Shown here: positions 1 to 9,695 of the stretch, in pieces
Layout of the letters: every line of letters begins with the position of its first letter
Position numbering within the stretch: position 1 is the first letter of the stretch
DNA from: Psychrobacter faecalis
GTDB lineage: Bacteria; Pseudomonadota; Gammaproteobacteria; Pseudomonadales; Moraxellaceae
DNA length: 60,960 nucleotides
Assembly: GCF_016107575.1 (NCBI RefSeq)
Contig: NZ_JABAST010000019.1
Coordinates: 1 to 60,960, forward strand
Reading direction: 5' to 3'
Position numbers and translations under genes: made by a program
The notes under the pieces: generated by a model
Databases searched by the model: none
What the model was told of the DNA's origin: nothing
Seen by the model: the letters and a program-made list of their open reading frames with translations, nothing else

Positions 1-42
1 GCTTATTCTCCTGTTAGTGGATTATAAGCAGTTACACAGAGT

Positions 43-939
43 TTGGGAAACTCCCAATATCCTGCTATTTCCAAAATATTATGGCAGTTTAATATTATAG
101 AGGAGAAACAGTTTGTTAGAGAAAGGCTTACCTTAAACAGAGAATTCGTTAAGTATTATCATAATCAAGCTGTTTATTTAGATACGAATAAAATATTTTT
201 AAATCTAACTAAGCATTGGAACGATTTTATTGAGATATTTTCTATATATATCGAGTACATCAACACTTTCAAACCTAGAAAGAAATTAGCTTTACCTAAA
301 GTCTTATCCAAAGATGAGTGTACTATTTATAGTTTTAATTATTCTTCTACTGTAGAACGGCTCTATAATCATGCCAATACCCAGTTTTTACATGGAAAGA
401 CTGGGTATAAAAATACAATAGTCTTAGGTATATCTGCTTTAGAAAATAAAATTCTAGTAGAAGAAAAAGTCTATGGGTTTGTAAAGTATTATCAAAAACT
501 GGTTAATAGTACAGATTATCAATTTCTAAGAGGCAATCCTGATATAACTGATTTAGAGAAAGAAAAAATTGAAGATGGTGTCAGAGGTGAAAACGAGATA
601 ATTGAAATATATCTTTGGGGACATTCTCTAGACTCTTCTGATAGTGATTATATCGAGGAAATATTTGGGTTCAACCAAGGTTCGAAACCTTCTATTAATG
701 TAATTGTCTATTATTTCGGTTCTCCTCATGCACAGCTTGCTAATTTAATTTCTATAATGGGTAGAGATATAATAGAAAAGTGGATGAAGGAAGGTTGGTT
801 GGAGTTCGTAGAAAGCCCTGATATTTATCGACTAAATACAGATAAAGACTATAAAGATAAACTGAGTAAAAAAAGTGAGAAAAAACCACAAAAATTCTTT
901 GGCCAGGAAAATGATAAATCAATTTTTTCAGATATTTAG
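43..939 (+). pseudogene. AbiH-like abortive infection protein, N-terminally truncated
   Basis: The 298-residue reading frame carries blocks typical of the AbiH phage-defence family: FNYSSTVERLYN near residue 100, a following LHG, and IYLWGHSLDSSDSDY near residue 190. Family members normally begin with an IGNGFDLAHGLPT-type segment. This is absent here: the frame opens with TTG at 43, 15 nt after an in-frame TAA at 25-27, so roughly the first 60-100 residues are missing or lie in another frame beyond the window edge. The gene is clearly richer in A+T than uvrA next door, which suits horizontal acquisition and marks the edge of an accessory region. The family assignment is fairly sure. Calling it broken rests on the missing N-terminus, and an edge effect or sequencing frameshift is possible. 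Confidence 0.6.
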
Positions 940-1000
940 AATCTGTTTATAAGCTTAGTTTAAATATAAGATTTTTCTTTTAAAAGTGGAAGTTACTACA

Positions 1001-1032
1001 AAAAAAGGCCACTCCCTAAAGAGTAGCCTTTC
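1001..1032 (-). terminator. Rho-independent terminator of uvrA
   Basis: Read on the minus strand, an 11-bp stem (AAAGGCTACTC pairing with GAGTGGCCTTT, one G-T pair) around a short loop is followed by a T run. It lies about 25 nt after the uvrA stop codon. Confidence 0.8.
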
Positions 1033-1055
1033 ATCAATAATTAACTGATTTTCTA

Positions 1056-3962
1056 TTAACTCACTGCTTTCATACCTTGCTTAAGCATTGGCTTCAAGAA
1101 CTCACCAGTATATGAGCCTTTCACTTCTGCCACTTCTTCAGGCGTACCTTCCGCGATGATCAGTCCACCACCTTTACCGCCTTCAGGGCCAAGGTCAATC
1201 ACCCAATCCGCCGTTTTGATAACGTCAAGATTGTGCTCGATGACCACGATGGTATTGCCTTTATCGCGCAAGGTATGGAGGATATGCAGCAGCTTATCGA
1301 TATCATGGAAGTGCAGACCAGTGGTTGGCTCATCCAAGATATATAGCGTCTGTCCGGTATCACGTTTGGCAAGCTCACGAGCCAGTTTGACGCGTTGCGC
1401 TTCACCGCCTGATAGCGTTGGCGCTGATTGACCCAAACGAATATAGCTAAGACCAACGTCCATCAGCGCTTGCAGGCGACGATGAATCGCTGGAATCGCT
1501 GAGAAGAATTCAGTCGCATCTTCAACTGTCATATCGAGCACATCGGCGATGTTTTTACCTTTATAGTGAATCTCTAGCGTCTCGCGGTTATAGCGTTTAC
1601 CATGGCAGGTATCGCAGGGCACATACATATCAGGTAAAAAGTGCATCTCAACTTTGATAAGGCCATCGCCTTGACACATCTCACAGCGTCCGCCTTTGAC
1701 GTTAAAGCTAAAGCGACCGGCTTTATAACCACGAGCGCGCGCCTCTTGCGTTTGCGCAAACATCTCACGAACCGGCGTAAAGACACCGGTATAAGTCGCA
1801 GGGTTTGAGCGCGGCGTTCGGCCAATCGGGCTTTGGTCGATATCGACCATTTTATCCAAATGCTCAAGACCGCTAATGCTGTCATGCTTATCAGCGATAA
1901 GCGTTGAAGCATTATTTAATTGAGTGGCAGCGATAGGCATTAAGGTGCGGTTAATCAAGGTCGATTTACCAGAACCAGAAACCCCTGTAATACAAGTCAT
2001 AATGCCAATCGGTAAGCTTAAATCGACATCTTTTAAGTTATTGCCTGTTGCGCCTTTTAGCTCAATCGACATCGGTACTTGCTTTGGTTTGGCTTTACCT
2101 TTGGCTTCAACTTCGATGGTTTTGGCTTTATGACGAATACTTGGAATCTCGATTCTTTTCTCACCAGACATATACTGCCCTGTGAGCGAGCCTTTGGTTG
2201 CCATAATGTCATCGACCGACCCTTGGGCGATGATATGACCACCGTGAACGCCCGCGCCGACACCGATATCAATCACGTGATCCGCTTGGCGAATGGCATC
2301 TTCATCGTGCTCGACGACCAGCACGGTATTGCCCAAATCGCGTAAGCGCGTTAAGGTTTTTAATAAACGATCATTGTCGCGTTGATGCAAACCGATCGAT
2401 GGCTCATCGAGCACATACATGACACCCATCAGACCAGCACCAATCTGGCTAGCAAGACGAATACGCTGTGCTTCACCGCCCGATAACGTTTCAGCAGAGC
2501 GGGCAAGGGTAAGATAATCAAGCCCGACACTGACAAGGAAGTTAAGACGTTCATTAATCTCTTTAAAGATTTTTTCGGCGACTTCACCTTTATGACCGCC
2601 AATCTTGAGCGTTTTATAATAGTCAGCAGCATCACCGATAGACAGCTTAACAACTTGGGCTATGGTTTGATCGTCAACGCGAACATTGCGTGAGATTTCA
2701 TTCAGACGCGCGCCATCACAGACGTTACACGTGGTATCTGCTAAATATTTCGCCAACTCGTCACGTACTAAGTTGCTTTGGGTTTTGGCATAACGACGCT
2801 CTAAATACGGCAGTACGCCTTCAAACGGCACAGTTTTATTGGTTTTACGCCCGCGCTCATCAGTAAAATTAAAGGTCAGCTTTTCTTTACCCGAGCCATG
2901 CATGATGATATCTTGCTGCGTTTTTGGCAAATCTTGCCATGGCGCATCCATATCGATTTTGAAATGATGACAAACGGTCGATAGCAAACCAAAGTAATAA
3001 GCGTGCCGCTTATCCCAGCCATTAATCGCCCCTTGATTGAGCGATTTTTCATGATGGGTAATCAGCTTTTCAGCAGAGAAGTACTGACGTTTACCGAGAC
3101 CGTCACAACTTGGGCAAGCACCATAAGGGTTGTTAAAACTAAACATCCGCGGCTCAAGCTCAGAGACCGCGCGATCACACACCGGACATGAATGCTTGGC
3201 TGACATGACTTGATTTTCGTCACCGCCTTCTTTTGGATTACCATCCATAAAGTGCAGCGTGACTAGACCTTGACCCAAACGCAGGGCAGTTTCTAAACTT
3301 TCAGCGACACGGTTACCCAAGTCATCACGGACTTTAAAGCGGTCAACGACGACTTCAATCGTATGCTTTTTCTTTTTGTCGAGCGTTGGTAGCTCATCGG
3401 TATCATAAACATCACCGTCGACGCGAACGCGGACAAAGCCTTGCCCAATTAATTGCTCAAGCAATACCGTATGCTCGCCTTTACGCTCACGAATCACCGG
3501 CGCCAGTATCATAAGCTTGGTGTCAACAGGCAACGCCATGACTTGATCAACCATCTCGGTCACAGACTGCGCAACCATTGGCTCGCCATGCTCAGGACAA
3601 AACGGCGTACCGATACGCGCATAAAGCAGGCGCAAATAGTCATAAATCTCGGTAATCGTCCCAACGGTCGAGCGCGGGTTATGGTTGGTCGATTTTTGCT
3701 CGATAGCAATCGCTGGCGACAAGCCTTCGATACTATCAACTTCTGGCTTTTCCATCTGTGAGAGGAACTGACGCGCATACGCCGATAAGCTTTCGACATA
3801 ACGGCGCTGGCCTTCGGCATAAAGCGTATCAAACGCCAAGGATGACTTACCAGAACCTGATAAACCGGTAATTACCACGAATTTATCGCGTGGAATGTCT
3901 AAATCGATGTTTTTTAGATTGTGCGTACGTGCGCCGCGTATTGCAATATGGTCATGTGCCAT
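1056..3962 (-). CDS. uvrA: Excinuclease ABC subunit A (UvrA)
   Basis: UvrA is the damage-scanning ATPase of nucleotide excision repair, working with UvrB in the cytoplasm. The 968-residue protein has the full family architecture: the first ABC Walker [10 protein letters not shown] at residues 33-41, a CPVCDRAV...CPSCDG zinc module, a first ABC signature [12 protein letters not shown], the second Walker [12 protein letters not shown], the CEMCQGDG...[10 protein letters not shown] zinc finger, and the second signature [12 protein letters not shown] with [13 protein letters not shown]. Length is slightly above the 940 residues of E. coli UvrA because of a longer inter-domain linker and tail. It is divergent from the yajR-ssb pair across an 831-bp gap. 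The ATG start matches the conserved beginning [14 protein letters not shown]. Confidence 0.98.
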   Translation of the reverse strand: MAHDHIAIRGARTHNLKNIDLDIPRDKFVVITGLSGSGKSSLAFDTLYAEGQRRYVESLSAYARQFLSQMEKPEVDSIEGLSPAIAIEQKSTNHNPRSTVGTITEIYDYLRLLYARIGTPFCPEHGEPMVAQSVTEMVDQVMALPVDTKLMILAPVIRERKGEHTVLLEQLIGQGFVRVRVDGDVYDTDELPTLDKKKKHTIEVVVDRFKVRDDLGNRVAESLETALRLGQGLVTLHFMDGNPKEGGDENQVMSAKHSCPVCDRAVSELEPRMFSFNNPYGACPSCDGLGKRQYFSAEKLITHHEKSLNQGAINGWDKRHAYYFGLLSTVCHHFKIDMDAPWQDLPKTQQDIIMHGSGKEKLTFNFTDERGRKTNKTVPFEGVLPYLERRYAKTQSNLVRDELAKYLADTTCNVCDGARLNEISRNVRVDDQTIAQVVKLSIGDAADYYKTLKIGGHKGEVAEKIFKEINERLNFLVSVGLDYLTLARSAETLSGGEAQRIRLASQIGAGLMGVMYVLDEPSIGLHQRDNDRLLKTLTRLRDLGNTVLVVEHDEDAIRQADHVIDIGVGAGVHGGHIIAQGSVDDIMATKGSLTGQYMSGEKRIEIPSIRHKAKTIEVEAKGKAKPKQVPMSIELKGATGNNLKDVDLSLPIGIMTCITGVSGSGKSTLINRTLMPIAATQLNNASTLIADKHDSISGLEHLDKMVDIDQSPIGRTPRSNPATYTGVFTPVREMFAQTQEARARGYKAGRFSFNVKGGRCEMCQGDGLIKVEMHFLPDMYVPCDTCHGKRYNRETLEIHYKGKNIADVLDMTVEDATEFFSAIPAIHRRLQALMDVGLSYIRLGQSAPTLSGGEAQRVKLARELAKRDTGQTLYILDEPTTGLHFHDIDKLLHILHTLRDKGNTIVVIEHNLDVIKTADWVIDLGPEGGKGGGLIIAEGTPEEVAEVKGSYTGEFLKPMLKQGMKAVS

Positions 3963-4793
3963 CGTTGATAGGTTTCCTATTTGCTAATGGTATATAAAAT
4001 CTAAACGTTAAATATAGTTAATGAAAGGGCTGTTAAAAGCATATTTGGTTGTTAAGTTGCTATGGCTTTATAAAAGTCTGTCGTTATCACGGAGTTTTCT
4101 TAATAAAACAACAGTTATAAAATGGTTCTTTACAAACTAATAGTTTTTATAAAGCGCCAGTGATAAAGGTTTATATAAGCGTAACGTTCAAAGCTAACTT
4201 AAGTCTTAACCTTAAAATCAATAAAATAATCTAAATGAAATGTTTGTTAACTAACATAAGTGCTTTGTTATAGATCGAATCCAGCTTTGTTTTTTAGTTT
4301 TGTTTTTCCGCATAGTTTGCGAAAAAATGTCTGTTTTGAATATTGTTAGTTGTAAGTACTGCTTGTTTAAGTATTGGTTGTTTATGTCATGCTACTTTAG
4401 ATTTTATTATTTTAAATATCGTATTTCTTAAAAGCTTGGCTGCTTTAAAAGTTACTATACTTGCTATATATATCTATCATTAAAATCAGTCTAAGAACAG
4501 CCCTACGGTCAAGGCAAGTATCTTGTCAACGTCTTACTTTATTGTCATGGCAGCGGCATTATTCAAGGTGTAATGAGCCATTAGATGCACTTGGTAACAA
4601 AATTATCGCCTCCATAAAAAGCGCAAGTAAAGGCTCACCGTGCGGCTGCGGCAGTAAGATAAAAGTTTCGGCAAGCAAACGGCGAATGACTTATACTAGT
4701 GGGCTTAATTTGTAGGCTAACGCCTTGATAAAGGCGTGATAATACCAGCAAGCCGCAGTGATAAACCAGCAATGATGAACCAGTGAGGCAAGT
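3963..4793. other. Long divergent intergenic region, uvrA / yajR
   Basis: This 831-bp AT-rich gap holds the promoters for uvrA and for the yajR-side transcript. An 84-codon open frame (4461-4715) shows no recognisable family or convincing ribosome binding site. Two hairpins are visible: one at 4303-4327 (TTTTT and CGCA arms) and a perfect 7-bp stem with a GATA loop at 4720-4737, about 55 nt before yajR, without a T run. Between that hairpin and the start codon the motif CCAGCAA occurs twice. I see no clear LexA-type box. Confidence 0.5.
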
Positions 4794-6158
4794 ATGAATA
4801 GCGTAGAAAAACGGGCAATTATTGGGGTCGGTGGTATCTTCGCCTTACGGATGATTGGCCTGTTTATGATTGTGCCCGTGTTTTCGGTGTATGGTGATAA
4901 TTATGCGCACGCAACGCCATTTCTGATTGGTTTGGCGGTCGGTATTTATGGGCTCGGGCAAGCGATTTTTCAGATACCAATGAGCCTTGCCGCGGATAAG
5001 TTTCCGCGTAAGCCAATTATCTTTTTGGGACTGATATTATTTGCTATTGGCGGTATCATCGCTGCCAATGCCACTGATATCTACGAGGTTATTATTGGGC
5101 GAGCGCTGGCAGGCAGTGGCGCGGTATCGGCGGTATTGATGGCACTACTTGCTGATGTGACGCGTGAAGAGATGCGCACCAAAGCGATGGCGACCATGGG
5201 TTTGACCATTGCTACCTCTATTATGCTGGCCTTTGCCTTTGGGCCTTTATTGGTCGGCTCGCTTGGTATCTCAGGGCTGTTTTGGCTCACCGCTGGTTTT
5301 GCTGTTTTAGCGATGTTGCTATTATTGTTAGTACCGACGCCGCTACGGGTGCTTAAGCACAATCTCGATAACAAGTCGATTGGTCAGCAATTGGCTGATG
5401 TGCTAAAAATTGGCGATTTAAATCGTTTGCATATCGGTATTTTTGCCCTGCATTTAACCATGACGGCTATCTTTGTTATCTTGCCGCATCAACTCAGTGA
5501 AGTACTGGGTTTATCGGTACGTCAGCAGGGTTTGGTTTATTTACCGTTATTATTTATTGGTTTTGCCGTAGCGATACCCTTTATTATTATTGCTGAAAAG
5601 AAACGCAAAATGCGCCAAGTATTTTTGGCAGCGATTGCCTTAATGACCGCGGCTCTGGCATTATTAGCACTTGGTAGTCAGGTCGGGGTTGGTATTATTC
5701 TAGGCTTATTGCTGTACTTTATGGGCTTTAATTTACTCGAAGCGACCATTCCCTCATGGATATCGAAGCGTGCGCCCGTTGCCAATAAAGCAACGGCGAT
5801 GGGGCTAAACTCATCAAGTCAGTTCTTTGGTGCTTTTGTTGGCGGGGCGATGGGCGGTTTATTATTGACCCAGTCAAATCTGTTGGCATGGGGTATATTG
5901 GCCGTTATTATGGGCGCGGCATTGCTGCTGATTATTCCGATTACTGATCCACCGTATTTATCAAGCACCACGGTGACCATTCCCAAAGATATTAATATCC
6001 AAGACTGGTCACGGCAAATGCTGGCGGTAGACGGCGTTGATGAGCTGGTCGTGATGGCAAAAGAGCAGGTCGCTTATTTAAAATTGGATAAAACGCAATT
6101 GACAGATTCTGCACGACAAGAGCTGTCGCATTTAGCCCAAAGCCCCCTAGATATTTAA
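4794..6158 (+). CDS. yajR: MFS transporter, YajR-like
   Basis: This is a 12-helix major facilitator superfamily exporter of the YajR type. The 454-residue length equals that of E. coli YajR, and signature segments match along the chain: LRMIGLFMIVPVFSVYG at helix 1, GIYGLGQAIFQIPMSLAADKFPRKP (helix 2 and motif A), GRALAGSGAV (motif B region) and the C-terminal ITDPPYLSS. After the last helix (about residue 385) comes a soluble tail, DWSRQMLAVDGVDELVVMAKEQVAYLKLD, corresponding to the small ferredoxin-like YAM domain of YajR. The natural substrate of this family is not established. The gene sits between uvrA and ssb, 108 bp upstream of ssb and in the same direction, as in several related gammaproteobacteria. 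Confidence 0.9.
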   Translation: MNSVEKRAIIGVGGIFALRMIGLFMIVPVFSVYGDNYAHATPFLIGLAVGIYGLGQAIFQIPMSLAADKFPRKPIIFLGLILFAIGGIIAANATDIYEVIIGRALAGSGAVSAVLMALLADVTREEMRTKAMATMGLTIATSIMLAFAFGPLLVGSLGISGLFWLTAGFAVLAMLLLLLVPTPLRVLKHNLDNKSIGQQLADVLKIGDLNRLHIGIFALHLTMTAIFVILPHQLSEVLGLSVRQQGLVYLPLLFIGFAVAIPFIIIAEKKRKMRQVFLAAIALMTAALALLALGSQVGVGIILGLLLYFMGFNLLEATIPSWISKRAPVANKATAMGLNSSSQFFGAFVGGAMGGLLLTQSNLLAWGILAVIMGAALLLIIPITDPPYLSSTTVTIPKDINIQDWSRQMLAVDGVDELVVMAKEQVAYLKLDKTQLTDSARQELSHLAQSPLDI

Positions 6159-6266
6159 CAGAAAAATGGTTAAAGTGAAGTCATATTACTGCTAGTATTC
6201 ATACTCTATATTAGATACTCGATTAAAGCTGGCAAACAAATTATTTATAAGTAAAAGGACGATATT

Positions 6267-6893
6267 ATGCGCGGAGTTAATAAAGTTATCATCATTGGTA
6301 ACCTTGGAGCAGACCCCGAGGCTCGCCAATTTAGTAATGGCGGTAGCGTGACCAACATTTCGGTTGCCACCTCAGAGCAGTGGACTGACAAGCAAAGCGG
6401 TGAAAAAAGAGAAGCGACGGAATGGCATCGCATTTCATTGTTTAACCGTCTAGGCGAAATCGCAGCACAATATTTGCGCAAAGGCAGTAAGGTTTATATC
6501 GAAGGTAGCTTGCGTACGCGTAAATACCAAGATCCTAACGGCCAAGACCGTTATATTACCGAGATTCGTGCTGAGCAAATGCAAATGCTCGATGGTGCGA
6601 CTGGCGGTAGTAATGATGGCGGCGGCTTTGGTGGTGCTCAAGGCTCGAATCAATATCAGAATCAGGGCAGCGGTTTTGCTGGTCAGAACCAAAACCAAAG
6701 TGGCCAAAATAACTTTAACCAACAGGGAAATAACCAACAAGGTGGTTATAACCAAGGCGGCGCCCAGGGTAGCAACCAAAACAGCTTTAATAATCAAAAT
6801 GTGCCTGCACAGCAGAACCAATTTAATAAACCTGCTCAAACAAAACCGACGGCAATGCCTGACGGTCCGGTAGATGACGATATTCCTTTTTAG
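6267..6893 (+). CDS. ssb: Single-stranded DNA-binding protein
   Basis: SSB coats single-stranded DNA in replication, recombination and repair, and recruits partner proteins through its C-terminal tip. The 208-residue protein starts with the classic [19 protein letters not shown], has the OB-fold up to about residue 110 (including [20 protein letters not shown]), then a long low-complexity linker rich in Gln, Asn and Gly (about 115-190), and ends with the acidic tip DDDIPF that binds partners. A purine-rich AAAAGGACG sits just before the ATG. The linker is somewhat longer than in the 178-residue E. coli protein. A terminator follows closely. Confidence 0.97.
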   Translation: MRGVNKVIIIGNLGADPEARQFSNGGSVTNISVATSEQWTDKQSGEKREATEWHRISLFNRLGEIAAQYLRKGSKVYIEGSLRTRKYQDPNGQDRYITEIRAEQMQMLDGATGGSNDGGGFGGAQGSNQYQNQGSGFAGQNQNQSGQNNFNQQGNNQQGGYNQGGAQGSNQNSFNNQNVPAQQNQFNKPAQTKPTAMPDGPVDDDIPF

Positions 6894-6927
6894 GATACGT
6901 AATCTAATAATGTTGAATGAATCAGAG

Positions 6928-6959
6928 AAAAGAGCTTACTTTTAGAGGCTCTTTTTTTT
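6928..6959 (+). terminator. Rho-independent terminator of ssb
   Basis: AAAGAGC pairs with GCTCTTT and is followed by a run of seven or eight T, starting 35 nt after the ssb stop codon. Confidence 0.8.
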
Positions 6960-7292
6960 ATATGATAAATTCTATTTAATATAAAAGTTTATTTTCTCAA
7001 AAATAATTATTTGCTTGCTGATATTTATTATTAAATACCCCACTCTCAACTTATTTTTCTAAGGTATTGGTTTACTTAGTTTTTAAAATTTCAGTTAAAA
7101 CAATTAGAATTTTAAATTCTATAAAAATCAAAAGCCTACGATAAGTTGAGATTGGCGTTATTAAATATCAATCAATACTTGTAGCGGTTTATATTTTTGT
7201 TTATATTACTGCTACTTACGATTTTTATTACGCATAAGTTTTTAGTAAAAATCCAACTCGGTTATAACCTTAATATAAAAGTGGAGTTTACG
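6960..7292. other. AT-rich leader region upstream of the H-NS gene
   Basis: About 330 bp of strongly AT-rich, presumably curved DNA lies between the ssb terminator and the H-NS family start codon. Such sequence would suit autoregulation by H-NS, but no specific motif could be assigned. The frame of the H-NS gene stays open upstream to 7197, but that extension lacks a ribosome binding site and is hydrophobic, unlike the family. Confidence 0.4.
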
Positions 7293-7616
7293 ATGAACAA
7301 AAATAACGTCATAGATTTAAATAGTTTAAACGTTGATGAGCTACGTGCGATTACTGAAAATGCGCAGCAATTGATTGAAGAAAAACAGCATCAGCGTTTA
7401 TATGACGCCTATATGCAGTTTGAAAAAATCGCTGAAGAAAGCGATGCCAGCATCGAAGAAATTCTACAAGCGGGCGAGAAGCTGGAGAAAAAACGCAGCA
7501 TTAAATATCGCAATACCGATAATAATGAAGAAACTTGGACTGGACGCGGACGCAAACCGACTTGGTTGGTAGATGCACTAGCGTCAGGTCGCAAGCTTGA
7601 GGATTTTGCCATTTAG
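7293..7616 (+). CDS. hns: H-NS family nucleoid-associated protein
   Basis: This 107-residue protein is an H-NS type DNA-binding and silencing protein. It has an N-terminal helical oligomerisation part (about residues 8-65, VDELRAITENAQQLIEEK...AGEKLEKK) and the hallmark C-terminal DNA-binding module YRN...ETWTGRGRKPTWLVDALASG followed by EDFAI, whose GRGRKP loop enters the AT-rich minor groove. I place the start at 7293 because GTGGAG lies 7-8 nt upstream and the protein then has normal length. The open frame extending further upstream would add a hydrophobic stretch not known in this family. It is monocistronic, with a terminator downstream. Confidence 0.93.
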   Translation: MNKNNVIDLNSLNVDELRAITENAQQLIEEKQHQRLYDAYMQFEKIAEESDASIEEILQAGEKLEKKRSIKYRNTDNNEETWTGRGRKPTWLVDALASGRKLEDFAI

Positions 7617-7704
7617 CCATTTAAAAACTCTTGGTTAAAGGCTTATTCTATTCTGCTTTCATGTATTATTAATTATGATGGTTTTATAAAATAAGTTGCT
7701 AGAT

Positions 7705-7759
7705 AAAAGCCAGTCTCTTTATCGCCACTATTTTGGTGCAAAGATACTGGCTTTTTTTT
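7705..7759 (+). terminator. Rho-independent terminator after H-NS gene
   Basis: Outer arms AAAAGCCAGT and ACTGGCTTTT enclose a second inner pairing (CCAC with GGTG) and are followed by a run of T. The hairpin precedes gspN by about 70 bp. Confidence 0.8.
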
Positions 7760-7826
7760 CTGTCATCTGTACGCCATTGTTTGCTATGATAATGACGTTT
7801 TTGTCTTCTATAAGAGTTAGCTAACC

Positions 7827-8651
7827 GTGCCTCACGTTTCCACGTCGTCTCACAAGCGTCCCCGCAAGCTCTGGTGGCTACTTGGCTTTATATTATTTGC
7901 GCTATTTGCCGTGTTGCAAATGCCTGCCGCGTGGCTGCTTGAAAAATATGCCCCTGATACGCCGTATGTACAACATGTGTCTGGCAACTTATGGCAGGGC
8001 TCAGCGATTTGGCAGCTACCTGTGTCAGCAACACCGCTTACCGGTGCTGCTGAGTGGTCGTGGCAGCCATGGCATCTACTATTAGGCAAATTAGGCGCAG
8101 AGGTCGATATCAGCTCAGAGCAGACCCGCTTAAATGGTCAGGTGAAAGTAGGCACCAGCTCATGGCAAATTCAAAACATGAGCGGTAAGATTGCCCCTGA
8201 AACTTTATCAAATGTGGTCGATTGGCAGCTGCCTAATACCCCCATTCAGGTCAATAACGTTTCATTAAAACGTCAATCTGCTAAAAATTCTGAAGCAGGC
8301 AATTCAGATAGAAACGCCGCCGGTTTTAGTGAGGCCAGTGGTCAGTTAACGTGGGTTGGTGGCGAAGTCGGTTATCCTAGCGGTGGTAAGGTTTTTTATC
8401 TCACCATGCCTGCGCTGCGAGCTGAGCTCAGTGCCGAGCAAAAAAATAATAAAAATCTGCTGCATGTCAATCTTATCAACAATCAAGATAAGCGCTTGGG
8501 CGATTTGTATATCGATGGCGATAATATGCTAGATGTGAGCTTAACCCAGCGTTTACTAGAAAATATGCCAGAATATAAAGGGCAAGCTCCGCAAGACACG
8601 CCTGTGGTCAGTGTGCGCCAGCCATTGCTTAGTGGCTTAGGGGCGCGCTAG
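7827..8651 (+). CDS. gspN: Type II secretion system protein N (GspN)
   Basis: GspN is an inner-membrane anchored periplasmic accessory protein of the type II secretion system. The 274-residue protein starts with GTG, has a basic N-terminus followed by one membrane segment (LWWLLGFILFALFAVLQMPAAWLL, about residues 15-38), and continues as a periplasmic beta-rich domain with the typical VSGNLWQGSA motif near residue 50 and a further WQLPNTPIQV segment. It ends right at the start of gspC (gap of 0 bp), so the two are translationally linked. The order gspN-gspC-gspD is the one expected in Moraxellaceae, where the other gsp genes lie elsewhere. Confidence 0.88.
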   Translation: MPHVSTSSHKRPRKLWWLLGFILFALFAVLQMPAAWLLEKYAPDTPYVQHVSGNLWQGSAIWQLPVSATPLTGAAEWSWQPWHLLLGKLGAEVDISSEQTRLNGQVKVGTSSWQIQNMSGKIAPETLSNVVDWQLPNTPIQVNNVSLKRQSAKNSEAGNSDRNAAGFSEASGQLTWVGGEVGYPSGGKVFYLTMPALRAELSAEQKNNKNLLHVNLINNQDKRLGDLYIDGDNMLDVSLTQRLLENMPEYKGQAPQDTPVVSVRQPLLSGLGAR

Positions 8652-9584
8652 ATGATGAATGTTGCCGATGTATCTAGCCGTTTAAAACCTGTTATTAATA
8701 CCCTCAATCGCTTTGCAGCAGCACTATTGCTATTAGCGATTATTTGGCTATGCTGGAGTGCTGCGCGTTTACTCTGGTTGCTGCTAGCTGCGCCATTAGC
8801 GCCTACCTTACCGCTTGCTCCTTTACAGAGTACAGCGAACACCAGTACAGATCATAGTGGTTTATTTGCCATTTTTGCGGACCCTGATCCTACCGCTGCG
8901 CCCGTACAACCGCCGCCCAATGTTTTGTTAAAAGGTGTACTTATCGCCATACCAGAGAGTCTGTCTTCGGCGATGCTGGACGTCAATGGCGAAGTAAAAA
9001 ATTACCGTATCGGTGACACTTTAAAAGACAGTGACTATACGCTGGTCGCCGTCGATTGGAATGAAGTCATTATCGCCGATGCTTACGATAAAGAAGTCGT
9101 CATCAGAATGCCAGAAGCCATGCCGCTTGATCAAAGTGCCATGCTGGCGGGTGCGGTGGGCAATCAGCGTTTGCCCGATAATAGTATGTTGCCAAACCTG
9201 TCTAATGCGCCAATGTCCGAGCAAGGCAATCCTGAAACTGAGCAAAATGGCCAAGAAAATGGTCAGGCAACCGATCAAAGCGCGCCGCAGTCGCCAATTG
9301 ATGAAGCCGTTACCGAATTACAGTCAAACCCAGCCAGTTATTTAAGTCGGATGGGAGTGATGGCATCTGGAGAAAGCTATCAGGTCACCGCCGCCATGCC
9401 AGCCAAACTGCGTAACCGTTTAGGGCTAGAGCCGGGCGATAAGGTACTAACTGTTAATGGTCAAAGCGTTGGCAGCAATCCCGGCCAAGATGCCAGTATA
9501 CTGCAGCAAGTCAAACAATCTGGCGAAGCGCAAATAGAAGTACAGCGCGGCGATCAAGTTATCACCATTCGCCAGCAGTTTTAG
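8652..9584 (+). CDS. gspC: Type II secretion system protein C (GspC)
   Basis: GspC links the inner-membrane platform of the type II secretion machine to the GspD secretin. The 310-residue protein has one N-terminal membrane helix (about residues 18-45), a homology region with GLFAIFADPDPT...VLLKGVLIAIPESLSSAMLDVNGEVKNYRIGD (about 70-125), a Gln/Asn/Pro-rich linker (about 160-215), and a C-terminal PDZ domain with YLSRMGVMASGESYQVTAA...LGLEPGDKVLTVNGQSVG (about 220-305). Two adjacent ATG codons (8652 and 8655) could start translation. It is followed 111 bp later by gspD. Confidence 0.92.
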   Translation: MMNVADVSSRLKPVINTLNRFAAALLLLAIIWLCWSAARLLWLLLAAPLAPTLPLAPLQSTANTSTDHSGLFAIFADPDPTAAPVQPPPNVLLKGVLIAIPESLSSAMLDVNGEVKNYRIGDTLKDSDYTLVAVDWNEVIIADAYDKEVVIRMPEAMPLDQSAMLAGAVGNQRLPDNSMLPNLSNAPMSEQGNPETEQNGQENGQATDQSAPQSPIDEAVTELQSNPASYLSRMGVMASGESYQVTAAMPAKLRNRLGLEPGDKVLTVNGQSVGSNPGQDASILQQVKQSGEAQIEVQRGDQVITIRQQF

Positions 9585-9695
9585 TTAAAAAGTTCATCGG
9601 TTAATACATTTGGTTCATATTATATTTAGCAAAAGTTTTATTCAGCAAGCACGAAAATCAGTATATCCGCGTCATCACTGTAGGTAATTATCAAT

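Noticed and set aside
4461..4715. 84-codon open frame in the uvrA/yajR gap
   Set aside because: No ribosome binding site, no recognisable family, Ser/Arg-rich composition of a chance frame.
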